This document shows positions 1-7,800 of a stretch of DNA of 51,308 nt, piece by piece. This DNA is from an uncultured Oscillospiraceae bacterium. GTDB taxonomy: Bacteria; Bacillota; Clostridia; Oscillospirales; Oscillospiraceae. The position numbers and the translations under genes are program-made. The stretch covers positions 1 to 51,308 of the forward strand of contig CANRNF010000010.1 of assembly GCA_947631865.1 (NCBI GenBank). The letters are read 5' to 3'. The notes under the pieces were generated by a model. The model was not told the origin of the DNA. It worked only from the letters and a program-made list of their open reading frames with translations, and did no database searches. Numbering within the stretch: the first letter of the stretch is position 1; each line of letters starts with the position of its first letter.

Positions 1-638
1 CTTGCCGCCAGCCGCTTCATGCTTCTCCATATATTGCTCCGGTCCAAAGGGAGCCCGTTTTTGCTCAAAAACACCGGTCCGGACGCGATATTCATTGTTT
101 TGCAATATTTGAGCAGCGTTTTGCATAGTTTTCCAGGTAAAACGATGGTCCGGCGCTTCCCTTTGCATATTATTTCAGCCTTCCCGGCGCGCAGCGATTC
201 GGCGGTGATGGCCTGGACCTCGCTCACGCGCACGCCGGTGGCCGCCATCGTCTCCAGGAGAAGGGCCAGCCTCGTGTCCCCTTCCTTCCGCGCGGTATTC
301 ACCAGCCTTTCATATTCGCACTTTTTGAGCTCCCGGCCGGGATCCGCGAAATTCCGGCGCTGGACGCGGAGGAACTTCAGCCGCCATTCACGGTATCCGC
401 AAAAATCCAGAAACGTATTCACCGCCGCCAGGGCCCCGTTCACGGTCCCGGCGGCCTTGTTTTGGGCGACCAAACTCTCCTTGAACGCCACCAATGTGGC
501 CTTGTCCGTGACCTCGCCCCCGGCGAAGGCCAGCAGTTCGCCCACGACCTTGCCGTATTTCGCCACCGTGGCGGGACAATACTCCCGCTCCCGCATCTCC
601 AATTGGAATGCGCTGAATGCTTCTCTGTCGATCTTCAT
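1..638 (-). CDS. Tyrosine recombinase/integrase, 3' part beyond the window
   Basis: The frame is open from an ATG at 636-638 to the left edge, giving about 212 residues without a stop. An AAGGAG ribosome site lies about 10 bases upstream of the ATG. The N-terminal half looks like a SAM-like core-binding domain (MKIDREAFSAFQLEMRERE...). The second half begins the catalytic domain: the ATGVRVSEVQAI segment carries the first catalytic arginine of the lambda-integrase family, and CKGKRRTIVLP matches the beta-hairpin with the catalytic lysine. The HxxR and tyrosine motifs would lie outside the window, so activity cannot be judged. Size and sequence resemble XerC/D-like orphan integrases of Clostridia. 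No other element genes are visible beside it. The family call is firm; the role (resolution, inversion or element integration) is unknown. Confidence 0.85.
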   Translation of the reverse strand, partial: MKIDREAFSAFQLEMREREYCPATVAKYGKVVGELLAFAGGEVTDKATLVAFKESLVAQNKAAGTVNGALAAVNTFLDFCGYREWRLKFLRVQRRNFADPGRELKKCEYERLVNTARKEGDTRLALLLETMAATGVRVSEVQAITAESLRAGKAEIICKGKRRTIVLPGKLCKTLLKYCKTMNIASGPVFLSKNGLPLDRSNIWRSMKRLAA

Positions 639-655
639 TTGTACTATCTCCTTTC

Positions 656-835
656 TTGTTGGAAGGCCCCGCACCATATGGAGCCCCCCTTGTCAAAGGG
701 GGGTGGCCCGCAGGGCCGGGGGGATTGCCAGCCGAACGACAATCCCCCAGTCAGCGTCTGGCGGCGCTGCCAGCCCCCTTTCACAAGGGGGCCTTCCATG
801 CGTTGCTGGTCCCCCAATTTACTATTTTCCAACAA
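656..835. repeat. MITE-like palindromic repeat A (core 680-797)
   Basis: A non-coding block of consecutive perfect hairpins. CCCCCCTT-GTCA-AAGGGGGG opens it, GGGGGATTG/CAATCCCCC is in the middle, and CCCCCTT-TCAC-AAGGGGG closes it. The ends are related inverted repeats (GGAGCCCCCCTTGT against GGAAGGCCCCCTTGT). An outer pair TTGTTGGAA (656-664) / TTCCAACAA (827-835) flanks the unit. Related units occur at 1877-1994 and 21978-22107. It carries no coding capacity, so it is a dispersed non-autonomous repeat, lying between the recombinase start and the next promoter. Confidence 0.75.
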
Positions 836-875
836 AATAGGAGATTATACAAACAGGGCGTGTCTGCACCCTGCA

Positions 876-904
876 TTGACGTATCGTCTATTTCGCGGTA
901 TAAT
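876..904 (+). promoter_or_regulatory. Sigma70-type promoter of the E2-like gene
   Basis: TTGACG (876-881) and TATAAT (899-904) are separated by exactly 17 bp. The predicted start of transcription is near 911, giving a leader of about 39 bases before the ATG at 950. Confidence 0.85.
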
Positions 905-905
905 T

Positions 906-922
906 TGTCTATACGATAGACA
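906..922. promoter_or_regulatory. Operator-like palindrome at the transcription start
   Basis: TGTCTAT-ACG-ATAGACA is a perfect 7-3-7 inverted repeat beginning 1 base after the -10 box and covering the predicted +1. This is the classic position for a repressor of the downstream gene. The regulator is not identifiable in the window. Confidence 0.6.
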
Positions 923-949
923 TCCACCGCGGCTTACAGGAGGTATGCC

Positions 950-1834
950 ATGCCTGAACGATATACAAGGCGGCGCCTGACCGACCGAAAGGACGGCCGG
1001 CGGCTGCGCACTATATCCCCCCTGTTCCAGCTGTCGCCCTTCACCATGCTCACCAGCGCCGACGCCGCCAGCAGCTTCACCGACTCCGTGGACGCCGCCC
1101 CCATCGAGGCCTGGCTCCGTGAGAAGCGGCGCAATGGGGACGAGGCCGTCACATTGCTGCACCTGGTCATCGCCGCCTATGTGCGGATGGTGGCCCTGCG
1201 GCCGGCTATGAACCGGTTCGTGGCGGGGCGGTTCCTCTACGCCCGGAACAACATCGACGTCATCCTGGCCCCCGGCGGCTCCGGCGGCGCGGATACCAGC
1301 GGCCTGGACTTCACCGTCCGGTTCCAGCCCGGCGACACCGTGGACGACGTGTGCCGGAAGATCGACGCCCGGACCGAGAACCTGAAGGCGGACCGCTCCG
1401 CCGACCGGTACGAGCGGGTGGCCGCCACGCTGGTGAAGACCCCCCGGTTCCTCCTGCGGGCCGCCATCGGCGTGCTGCGCTGGCTGGACAGCCACGGGTG
1501 GCTGCCCACGTCCTTCACCGACAAGAGCCCCTGGCACGGCTCCGCCGTCATATCCGACGAGGGCGCCTTCCACCTGCCCCCCGTCCGGCGCAGCCTCAAC
1601 GGCCTGGGCGCCCTGCCCGTGACCATATCCATCGGCCGGGTCCGGACCGTGACCGAGCCGGACAGGGACGGCGCCCCCGTGGAGCGCAAGTACATCGACT
1701 TCTCCGTCACCTACGACTGCCGGGTGGCCGACAGCGCCTATATCGGCTCTGCCTTCCGGTACTTCCGCTACTTCCTGGCCAACCCCAACGCCCTGGAATT
1801 CCCCCCGGATCGGGTGAACGAAGATTCGCTCTAA
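950..1834 (+). CDS. Orphan 2-oxoacid dehydrogenase E2-like acyltransferase, active site altered
   Basis: A 294-residue protein related to the catalytic domain of dihydrolipoamide acyltransferases (CAT/E2 fold). It has no lipoyl or E1/E3-binding domain, and no E1, E2 or E3 partner genes are nearby. Trimer-type E2 features are visible: the LHLVIAAYVRMVALRPAMNRFV helix region and the C-terminal beta-strand DFSVTYDCRVADSAYIG. In true E2 and chloramphenicol acetyltransferase the equivalent motif is HxxxDG. Here the histidine is cysteine and DG is DS, so normal lipoamide acyl transfer is doubtful. The start is chosen by AGGAGG 6 bases upstream. The gene stands alone with its own promoter and operator-like palindrome, followed by a hairpin at 1847. 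It may be a repurposed CoA-dependent acyltransferase; the substrate is unknown. Confidence 0.75.
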   Translation: MPERYTRRRLTDRKDGRRLRTISPLFQLSPFTMLTSADAASSFTDSVDAAPIEAWLREKRRNGDEAVTLLHLVIAAYVRMVALRPAMNRFVAGRFLYARNNIDVILAPGGSGGADTSGLDFTVRFQPGDTVDDVCRKIDARTENLKADRSADRYERVAATLVKTPRFLLRAAIGVLRWLDSHGWLPTSFTDKSPWHGSAVISDEGAFHLPPVRRSLNGLGALPVTISIGRVRTVTEPDRDGAPVERKYIDFSVTYDCRVADSAYIGSAFRYFRYFLANPNALEFPPDRVNEDSL

Positions 1835-1846
1835 GAACATAAAATG

Positions 1847-1870
1847 AGGGCGCGCTGGAAGCGCGCCCTA
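1847..1870 (+). terminator. Hairpin downstream of E2-like gene
   Basis: AGGGCGCGCT-GGA-AGCGCGCCCT forms a strong stem 13 bases after the stop codon. The following T-run is weak (ACGATTT), so termination may be inefficient. Confidence 0.55.
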
Positions 1871-1876
1871 CGATTT

Positions 1877-1994
1877 GGAGCCCCCCTTGTCAAAGGGGGG
1901 TGCCCGCCATTGGCGGGCGGGGGGATTGCCGTTGGATCGAGCACAATCTCTCAGTCATGCTTCGCATGCCAGCTCCCTTTCACAAGGGAGCCTT
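1877..1994. repeat. MITE-like palindromic repeat B
   Basis: Second copy of the unit at 680-797. It shares the opening GGAGCCCCCCTTGTCAAAGG, the middle GGGGGATTG segment and a closing CTCCCTTTCACAAGGGAG hairpin. The interior differs more than the ends, as expected for an ageing non-autonomous repeat. It is intergenic between convergent genes. Confidence 0.75.
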
Positions 1995-2006
1995 AATATG
2001 TCAAAC

Positions 2007-2034
2007 TCCCCCGTGACCAGGTGGTCACGGGGGA
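2007..2034 (-). terminator. Terminator-like hairpin of the Gld-type ABC operon
   Basis: CCCCCGTGACC / GGTCACGGGGG forms an 11-bp stem about 20 bases beyond the last stop codon of the leftward operon. The T-run after it is short. Confidence 0.6.
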
Positions 2035-2054
2035 TCTTACTTTGTATCGCGTTT

Positions 2055-3464
2055 TTATCCCGCTTCGGGGGTGGAGACGGGGTCGTCCATGAACAGTTCC
2101 GCGGCGTTTCTCGCCACCGCGTCGGCGGCGGTGCGGGACACCAGGTAATACTCCTCCCCGTTCACCGCGCACAGGTGATGGACGCTGTCATATGCATAGA
2201 ACACGGCGGTCACCTCCGGGAAGGCGGCGCTGTCCTGCCGGAAGGTGAGGCGGAACAGCTCGCCCCGCCCCTCCGAGGGACCCACCCGGCTGTCCGCCGG
2301 GAGCGCCGCCACCTGGTCCAGCCAGACCTGCACCTTTTCCGGGTCCAGGCTCCGCTTGCCCTCGGTGTAGATGGGCTGGGGCTCCTCCCCCTCCTGGGCG
2401 GAGAAGGTCTTGGCCACGTCGTAGGTCCCCTCCTCCAGGGAGAGGGTCATGGCCGTGAGCCTGTCCCAGTTCAGGGCCGTGGGGCTCAGGGGGAGCATGG
2501 CCTCAAAGTCCGGGTACATGAGCCCGTCCAGGACCGTGCCCGCCACGGAGTAGACCAGGCTGGACCCGCCCAGGCGGACGTAGACGTTCCCGTCGTCATA
2601 GTCGCCGAACTGGAGAACCACGGCGGGCTCGCTGCCGCCGCAATACATCTCCGCCGTCGCCTGGGGCTCGTCCAGGCCGTAGTCCGCCTCGTCCGCGGCG
2701 TCCCAGCTCACGCACTTGGTGAGGACCAGGTCAGCCGCGAGGCCGATGAGCTCCTCCGCCTTGGCGGAGTCCAGGGGCCGCTGGGCCTGGCCCTCCCCGT
2801 CCATGAGGAACCAGGGGAAGGCGTCCGTGTACCAGGCGTCGCCGGGGTCGTCCAGCTTTTGAAGGGCGTAGTCCTCCCCGCCGGAGCGGACGGTGAGGGC
2901 CGTCACATCCGACACGGCCGCGTCCACGCTCTCCAGGGCCAGCATGTCGTCCAGGCCCACCTGGAACCGGGCGGCCAGAGCGCCGTTTTCCAGATACACC
3001 TTGTCGTCCCCGTCCAGGCGGACGTACCAGGTGCCGGCGGCGTTGGAGTCGCCGATGTAGTAGGTGGTGACCTTGTCCGCCGTGGCGGCCATGACCACGA
3101 AGGCCGGGTCGTCCAGGCCGTACTGGGCAAAGTCCGTCACGTCCTCGATGACGCCGGTGGCCGCCGTGGAGGACACCGCCTCCACCAGGGGCTGGACCGC
3201 TGCCGGGTCGATGGGGCAGGCGGCGTCCTCGGCGTTCACCCAGGTCCCGCCGTCATTTTTGAGGCTCACCGCGTCGCCGAAATAGTTCCAGGAGAGGGCG
3301 TTCACATCCTCCGCCGCGCCCACGGCCAGGGATATATCCTCCCCGTGGGCGTGCTCGGCCAGGACGTCCTGCCTGCGGCCGGACATGGTCTCCGCCAGGA
3401 CCCACGCCCCCACCAGCACCGCCAGCGCCGCCAGCAGCGCCGCCAGCTTCGCGCCACGCTTCAT
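2055..3464 (-). CDS. DUF4340 domain protein, last gene of Gld-type ABC operon
   Basis: 469 residues. A single N-terminal membrane anchor (about residues 7-24, LAALLAALAVLVGAWVLAE) is followed by a large extracytoplasmic region. That region has repeated beta-rich segments with the LND/YGLDDPAF.V and YGLDEPQATAEM patterns, which are repeats typical of DUF4340 proteins. DUF4340 genes usually sit after a GldA/F/G-like ABC set, and the same order is seen here: it starts at the last base of the GldG-like gene. Its biochemical role is not known. It probably acts as an extracytoplasmic partner of the transporter. Confidence 0.8.
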   Translation of the reverse strand: MKRGAKLAALLAALAVLVGAWVLAETMSGRRQDVLAEHAHGEDISLAVGAAEDVNALSWNYFGDAVSLKNDGGTWVNAEDAACPIDPAAVQPLVEAVSSTAATGVIEDVTDFAQYGLDDPAFVVMAATADKVTTYYIGDSNAAGTWYVRLDGDDKVYLENGALAARFQVGLDDMLALESVDAAVSDVTALTVRSGGEDYALQKLDDPGDAWYTDAFPWFLMDGEGQAQRPLDSAKAEELIGLAADLVLTKCVSWDAADEADYGLDEPQATAEMYCGGSEPAVVLQFGDYDDGNVYVRLGGSSLVYSVAGTVLDGLMYPDFEAMLPLSPTALNWDRLTAMTLSLEEGTYDVAKTFSAQEGEEPQPIYTEGKRSLDPEKVQVWLDQVAALPADSRVGPSEGRGELFRLTFRQDSAAFPEVTAVFYAYDSVHHLCAVNGEEYYLVSRTAADAVARNAAELFMDDPVSTPEAG

Positions 3465-4915
3465 CAGCGTCTCCTCCTTCGTATGAATATGACCAGGCCC
3501 GCCGCCAGAAACAGCAGGGGCACCGCGATGGGCAGCGCCACCTTCAGCACGCCCGCCGCCACGCCGTCAAAGGTGAGATAATCGGCAGTGAGCTGCTTGG
3601 GGTGGATGGAGATACTGTCCTCCAGCCGGCCCAGCCAGTCGGCGGCGTTCAGGAACAGGTCCAGGTTCGCCCCGGACACCATATCGCTGAAGTCCGCCTC
3701 CATGAACCGGGTGGAGCCGAATACAACGAGCCGCCCGCCGGTCTCCCCGTTCTCCGCCGCGGCCGCGAGGACATAGGACCCCTCCGGGTCGCCCTCGGCC
3801 TCGTCGTAGCTGGAAAGGCCCTCCAGGCTCAGCTTCACGTAGCTGGTGGCAGAGCTGGTGAGAAGGGGCGTCACGGTGACGTCCGGGTCGTCGGTCAGGG
3901 TCATGGCCTGGCAGTCCGGCATGACCACGGACCAGCTGTCGCTCCGGGTCAGGGGAGCGGTGACCTCGTGCCGTCCGATGGCGGGCAGGACCAGGTCGAT
4001 GTAGCCGTAGCTGTAGTAGCGGCTGTCGCTCTCCATCACGTAGCCGCCCAGAAGGTCGACGCCGAAGCTTTCCAGCAGCGCATGGAAGTTGGGAAGGGGC
4101 TCCGCCGTGTAGGCGGTGGTCACCAGAAGCTGCCCGCCCCCGGCGGCATAGTCGGCGATGAGCTCCGCCTCCCGGTCCGTCAGGTCCTCCACCGGTCCGA
4201 ACAGGGCCAGCACCGCGCAGTCCTCCGGCACCGCCTTCTCGGTGAGGAGGTTCAGGCTCTTCGTCTCGATGTTATTGAGGGCGATGGCGTCCAGCACGCT
4301 GTCGGACACCCCCGTCTCCCCGTGGCCGGTGAGGTAGTACATCACCGGCATCGTCTCGTGGGTCACATAGTTCACCGCGCTGGTGAGCTTGGACTCGCCG
4401 GAGAACACGTCCAGGTACTCCGTGTCCATGTAGGTCATGTAATAGGCGTAGGTGTCGTAGTCCGAGTAGGTCCACATGTCCCCGTAGGGGATGTACATGC
4501 TCCGGTCCCCGCAGACAACCAGGGCGCTGTTTTCCGCCACCTCCGCGTCGGTGTAGTCCGCCGCGAAGCCGGGATAGCGCACCGGGTCCACCTTCGTCAC
4601 CGACACCCGGTCAAATTCGGCGTACTTTTGCAGCACCTGCTCCATGGTGGGGTTCTCGTACCCCTCCTGGACAAGCCAGTATATGTCCACGTCCCTGTCA
4701 AGGGAAGCCAGGATCTGCTCCGTGCCCTCGGTGAGGGAGTAGAGCCCGCTGGCGGTCATGTCCAGCTGGGTCACGGAGGCGGGCAGGGCGTTCACCGCGA
4801 GGTTCGCCACCACGGCGATGGCGATCACGATCACCGCCGCGAAGATGCTGTAGGCCCCGGCCCGCCAGGAGCGGGTGCGGAAGGAATCTCTCACCTTTCC
4901 CTTCATGAGGCCCAC
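3464..4915 (-). CDS. GldG-like ABC transporter auxiliary protein
   Basis: 483 residues with one membrane helix near the N terminus (about 21-46) and one at the extreme C terminus (about 455-478), followed by an RRRR stop-transfer tail. The extracytoplasmic middle resembles GldG/DUF4350-type domains: YSLTEGTEQILASLDRDVDIYWL matches the family's opening, and YYLTGHGE the conserved core strand. In gliding Bacteroidetes GldG forms an ABC complex with GldA and GldF. In Firmicutes the substrate is unknown. It overlaps the permease gene by 13 bp, so the two are translationally coupled. An alternative ATG three codons in (MKGK) is possible. Confidence 0.8.
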   Translation of the reverse strand: MGLMKGKVRDSFRTRSWRAGAYSIFAAVIVIAIAVVANLAVNALPASVTQLDMTASGLYSLTEGTEQILASLDRDVDIYWLVQEGYENPTMEQVLQKYAEFDRVSVTKVDPVRYPGFAADYTDAEVAENSALVVCGDRSMYIPYGDMWTYSDYDTYAYYMTYMDTEYLDVFSGESKLTSAVNYVTHETMPVMYYLTGHGETGVSDSVLDAIALNNIETKSLNLLTEKAVPEDCAVLALFGPVEDLTDREAELIADYAAGGGQLLVTTAYTAEPLPNFHALLESFGVDLLGGYVMESDSRYYSYGYIDLVLPAIGRHEVTAPLTRSDSWSVVMPDCQAMTLTDDPDVTVTPLLTSSATSYVKLSLEGLSSYDEAEGDPEGSYVLAAAAENGETGGRLVVFGSTRFMEADFSDMVSGANLDLFLNAADWLGRLEDSISIHPKQLTADYLTFDGVAAGVLKVALPIAVPLLFLAAGLVIFIRRRRR

Positions 4916-5775
4916 CTCCTGCGCTCCATGGCCTGGACCGTGAGGAACAGGAACACGCCTGTCACCGACAGGAAGTACACGATGGACCGTATGTCGAATA
5001 TATCATAGGTGAAGTTGTCGAATCTGTCGAAAACGGCGAGCTGCTCCAACACCTGCGCGAAAAGGCCGGAAAAGCTGTCCGGCCAGAGAGCATAGCATAC
5101 GCCCAGGGCCGCCGCCAATACCAGTGTCAGCACCAGGGCAAACAGGCCGTTTTTGGTCAGCCGCCAGAATATCAGCCCGAACAGCGCCGCCAGCACCCCG
5201 AAGGCGATGAGGGACGCAGCCCCGGAGGAGGAGATGAACCGGGCCAGGGGCGTGAGGAAGTGGAGCACCAGCATCACGAGAAAGCACGCCCCGGCGGCGA
5301 GCCCCACGTTCTCCATGAGGCTGGAGATGAAAAGCCCGATGGCCGTGAGGGCCATTCCAAGGAAGAAGTAGCCCACCAGCGCGCCGTAGGCGCTTTTGAG
5401 GGCCACGTGGCCCGCCGTGGCCGCCGCGTTCAGGGCCAGGGGGTACAGGGCCATCACCGCCAGCGGCATGGCCATGACCGTCACCAGGGCCAGGTACTTG
5501 CCCGCCACGATGCGGGTCATGCCCAGGGGCAGACTGTAAAGGAGCTGGTCCGTCTTCTGGTGGCGCTCCTCGGCAATGGAGCGCATGGTGAGAAGGGGTA
5601 TGGTGATGAGGGCGATCCACTTCATGCTGTACAGCACGCTGGTGAAATCCGGGGAACCCTCCAGATTGAAGGCCATCACGTAGATGCCCGCGAACAGCAG
5701 CATGATGGCCCCGTACACGTAGCCGGTCAGGCCGTTGAGCTGGCTGTCCAGCTCCCGCTCATAGATGGCTGTCAC
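4903..5775 (-). CDS. ABC-2 type permease (GldF-like)
   Basis: 290 residues with about six hydrophobic segments. The N-terminal cytosolic stretch MTAIYERELDSQLNGLTG matches the common ABC-2 permease opening, in which an E/R-rich helix precedes TM1. The segment after TM2, TMRSIAEERHQKTDQLLYSLPL, is the conserved cytosolic coupling region of this subfamily. It overlaps the ATPase gene by 4 bp (ATGA). It presumably forms the membrane channel of the exporter with the neighbouring ATPase. Confidence 0.85.
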   Translation of the reverse strand: MTAIYERELDSQLNGLTGYVYGAIMLLFAGIYVMAFNLEGSPDFTSVLYSMKWIALITIPLLTMRSIAEERHQKTDQLLYSLPLGMTRIVAGKYLALVTVMAMPLAVMALYPLALNAAATAGHVALKSAYGALVGYFFLGMALTAIGLFISSLMENVGLAAGACFLVMLVLHFLTPLARFISSSGAASLIAFGVLAALFGLIFWRLTKNGLFALVLTLVLAAALGVCYALWPDSFSGLFAQVLEQLAVFDRFDNFTYDIFDIRSIVYFLSVTGVFLFLTVQAMERRRWAS

Positions 5776-6767
5776 GCGTCCTCCCCCTTTCCTCTTCTCT
5801 TCCGGCGTGGCGTATCCGCCGCCGGGTCGGGGGCGTCCTCCTGGGCCAGGGCCAGAAACACGTCCTCCAGGCTTGTCTGCTCCCGCTCCAGCCGCAGCAC
5901 CGGGATGCGCCGGTCGCTGAGGGCGAAGCTGAGCCTCTCGTCCATATCGGGGCCCGTGTCCGAGGCGGCGATGACCGCCTCCGTCCTGCCCTCGGCTCCC
6001 GCCTCCGCCGTGACGGACGTCACGCCGGGGACGGCTTCCAGCGCCTGGCGCACCTCCATGGGCATCGCCTTGGCGGTGACCTTATAGGTCACCTGGCCGG
6101 AGAACCGCTGCTCCAGCTCCTCCGGGGTGCCGGAGGCCACCAGGCGGCCGTGGTGGATCATGAGCACCCGGTCGCACACCGCCTGGACCTCGCTCAGGAT
6201 ATGGCTGGAGAGGATGACGGTGTGGTCCCTTCCCAGAGTGCGGATGAGCTTTCGTATCTCCACGATCTGCAGGGGGTCCAGCCCCACCGTGGGCTCGTCC
6301 AGGATGATGACCTCCGGGTCGCCCAGGATGGCCTGGGCCACGCCCACCCGCTGGCGGAAGCCCTTGGACAGGTTCCGGATGAGCCGGCCGGCCACCTCCT
6401 CCACGCCGGTGACGGCCATGGCATGGTCCAGCTGTTCGTCCAGGTCCCTCACGGCCACGCCCTTGGCTCTGGCCACGAAGGACAGGTACTCCCGGACCGT
6501 CATGCCCATATAGAGGGGCGGCTGCTCGGGCAGGTACCCCACCTGCCGCCGGGCCGCCAGGGGCTCCTCAAATATATCGTGGCCGCCGATGGCCACCTTT
6601 CCCTCCGTGGCGGCCAGGCACCCGGCCAGGATGTTCATGGTCGTGCTCTTGCCCGCGCCGTTGGGGCCGAGGAAGCCCCACACCACGCCCTTGTCCACGG
6701 TGAAGGTCAGGTCCTCCACCGCCACGCGGGAACCGTATCGCTTTGTCAGGTGGCTCACTTCGATCAT
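5772..6767 (-). CDS. ABC transporter ATP-binding protein (GldA-like)
   Basis: 331 residues. Walker A GPNGAGKST lies near residues 34-42, the signature LSKGFRQRVGVAQAI near 137, and Walker B VIILDEPTVGLDP near 158. After the ABC domain a C-terminal extension (about 220-331) ends in a basic tail, RRKRRGKG. An AAAGGAGG site sits upstream of the ATG. First gene of a four-gene leftward operon. Domain order and neighbours fit the Gld/Nos-type exporter group; the substrate is unknown. Confidence 0.9.
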   Translation of the reverse strand: MIEVSHLTKRYGSRVAVEDLTFTVDKGVVWGFLGPNGAGKSTTMNILAGCLAATEGKVAIGGHDIFEEPLAARRQVGYLPEQPPLYMGMTVREYLSFVARAKGVAVRDLDEQLDHAMAVTGVEEVAGRLIRNLSKGFRQRVGVAQAILGDPEVIILDEPTVGLDPLQIVEIRKLIRTLGRDHTVILSSHILSEVQAVCDRVLMIHHGRLVASGTPEELEQRFSGQVTYKVTAKAMPMEVRQALEAVPGVTSVTAEAGAEGRTEAVIAASDTGPDMDERLSFALSDRRIPVLRLEREQTSLEDVFLALAQEDAPDPAADTPRRKRRGKGEDA

Positions 6768-6863
6768 ACCGCCGCCTCCTTTTGTGTCCGCCGGTCATTG
6801 TACACCCATCCGGCATGCCGTTTGTGACCGAATGATGAAATTTTCATAACTTTTCCCGCGCCG

Positions 6864-7784
6864 CTATACATTATAATTTCTCTCCCGGAACTGGGTGGGG
6901 GTGCAGCCCTGCGTCTTTCTAAATAAGGTGCTGAAATACCGGGCGTCCCGGAAGCCCGCCTCTCGGGCGGCCTGGCCCACGGGCAGGTCTGTCTCCGCCA
7001 GCAGTTCCCGGGCCCGCTCCATCCGCCGGGCCGTCACCCAAGCGGTGAAGGTGGTGTCCAGCTCCCGGCGAAAGAGGGCCGAGAGATACCCCGCTGTGAC
7101 CCCGGCGTGGGCGGCGGCGCCGCCCAGGGACAGGTCCGGGTCGGATATGTGTTCCTGCCCGTAGGCCAGGGCCCGGTCCAGGGCGCCGCCGGTCTCCGCC
7201 TGGCCGTCCGTTTCTGTTGTGTTCTCCGGCGCAGCCTCCTCCCCGCCGGCGGTGTCCACCGCTCTCGCGGGAAGGAATACATGCTGCTCCGGGTGGATAT
7301 ACCGCATAGCCCACAGCCGGGACGCCTCCTCCCAGCAGCGGGGCAGGTCCTCCAGCCGGGATGCGGGCGCGCTCACCGCGATGTGCCAGTCCGCGAGGCT
7401 GGCCGCGGCATACTGCCCCCGCACCTCATTCACGCACCGGCGGAGGAGGCCGGGCAGTTCGCCGTCGTTCCCCTTGATGAGCACGGCGCAGACCGTGGCC
7501 TCCCAGGGGACAGGCACATACTCGGCGTATTTGAGAAAGTGGGCCATGAGCCCGCTGCGCACGGCCGCCACCGGGTCGGACAGGTAGTCCGCCGCCGCCC
7601 TTGGCGGGGGCGGCAGGGTGAACAGGGCGACGGCGTAGCCCCCGGCATCCAGGTCGATATCCAGCCGCCGGGCCATGGCCAGGGCCTCTCCCCGGTCCAA
7701 GAGCCCCGCCGTCAGCCGCTCGAAGAAATACCGCCGCACATAGGGGGCCAGCTCCGGGTCATGGAGTATCTCCTCTCTCGTCAT
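6864..7784 (-). CDS. AraC-family transcriptional regulator
   Basis: 306 residues. The last 100 hold two helix-turn-helix units: LSLGGAAAHAGVTAGYLSALFRRELDTTF, then LPVGQAAREAGFRDARYFSTLFRKTQGCTPTQF, the standard AraC/XylS signature. The N-terminal 200 residues are not an obvious AraC-type arm/cupin domain. They loosely resemble the linker of YesN-type regulators but lack a receiver domain. It starts 16 bp after the araR stop with a GAGGGAGG site, so it is most likely co-transcribed with araR and linked to pentose use. The effector is not known. Confidence 0.85.
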   Translation of the reverse strand: MTREEILHDPELAPYVRRYFFERLTAGLLDRGEALAMARRLDIDLDAGGYAVALFTLPPPPRAAADYLSDPVAAVRSGLMAHFLKYAEYVPVPWEATVCAVLIKGNDGELPGLLRRCVNEVRGQYAAASLADWHIAVSAPASRLEDLPRCWEEASRLWAMRYIHPEQHVFLPARAVDTAGGEEAAPENTTETDGQAETGGALDRALAYGQEHISDPDLSLGGAAAHAGVTAGYLSALFRRELDTTFTAWVTARRMERARELLAETDLPVGQAAREAGFRDARYFSTLFRKTQGCTPTQFRERNYNV

Positions 7785-7800
7785 AACGAATGCCTCCCTC

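Noticed and set aside
19-840. 273-codon plus-strand frame at the left edge
   Set aside because: It is antisense to the integrase, which has a clear start, ribosome site and catalytic-domain motifs, and it runs into repeat A.
950-1834. Chloramphenicol acetyltransferase identity for the E2-like protein
   Set aside because: Length and some core strands resemble the CAT fold, but the catalytic HxxxDG is absent and E2-type segments fit better.
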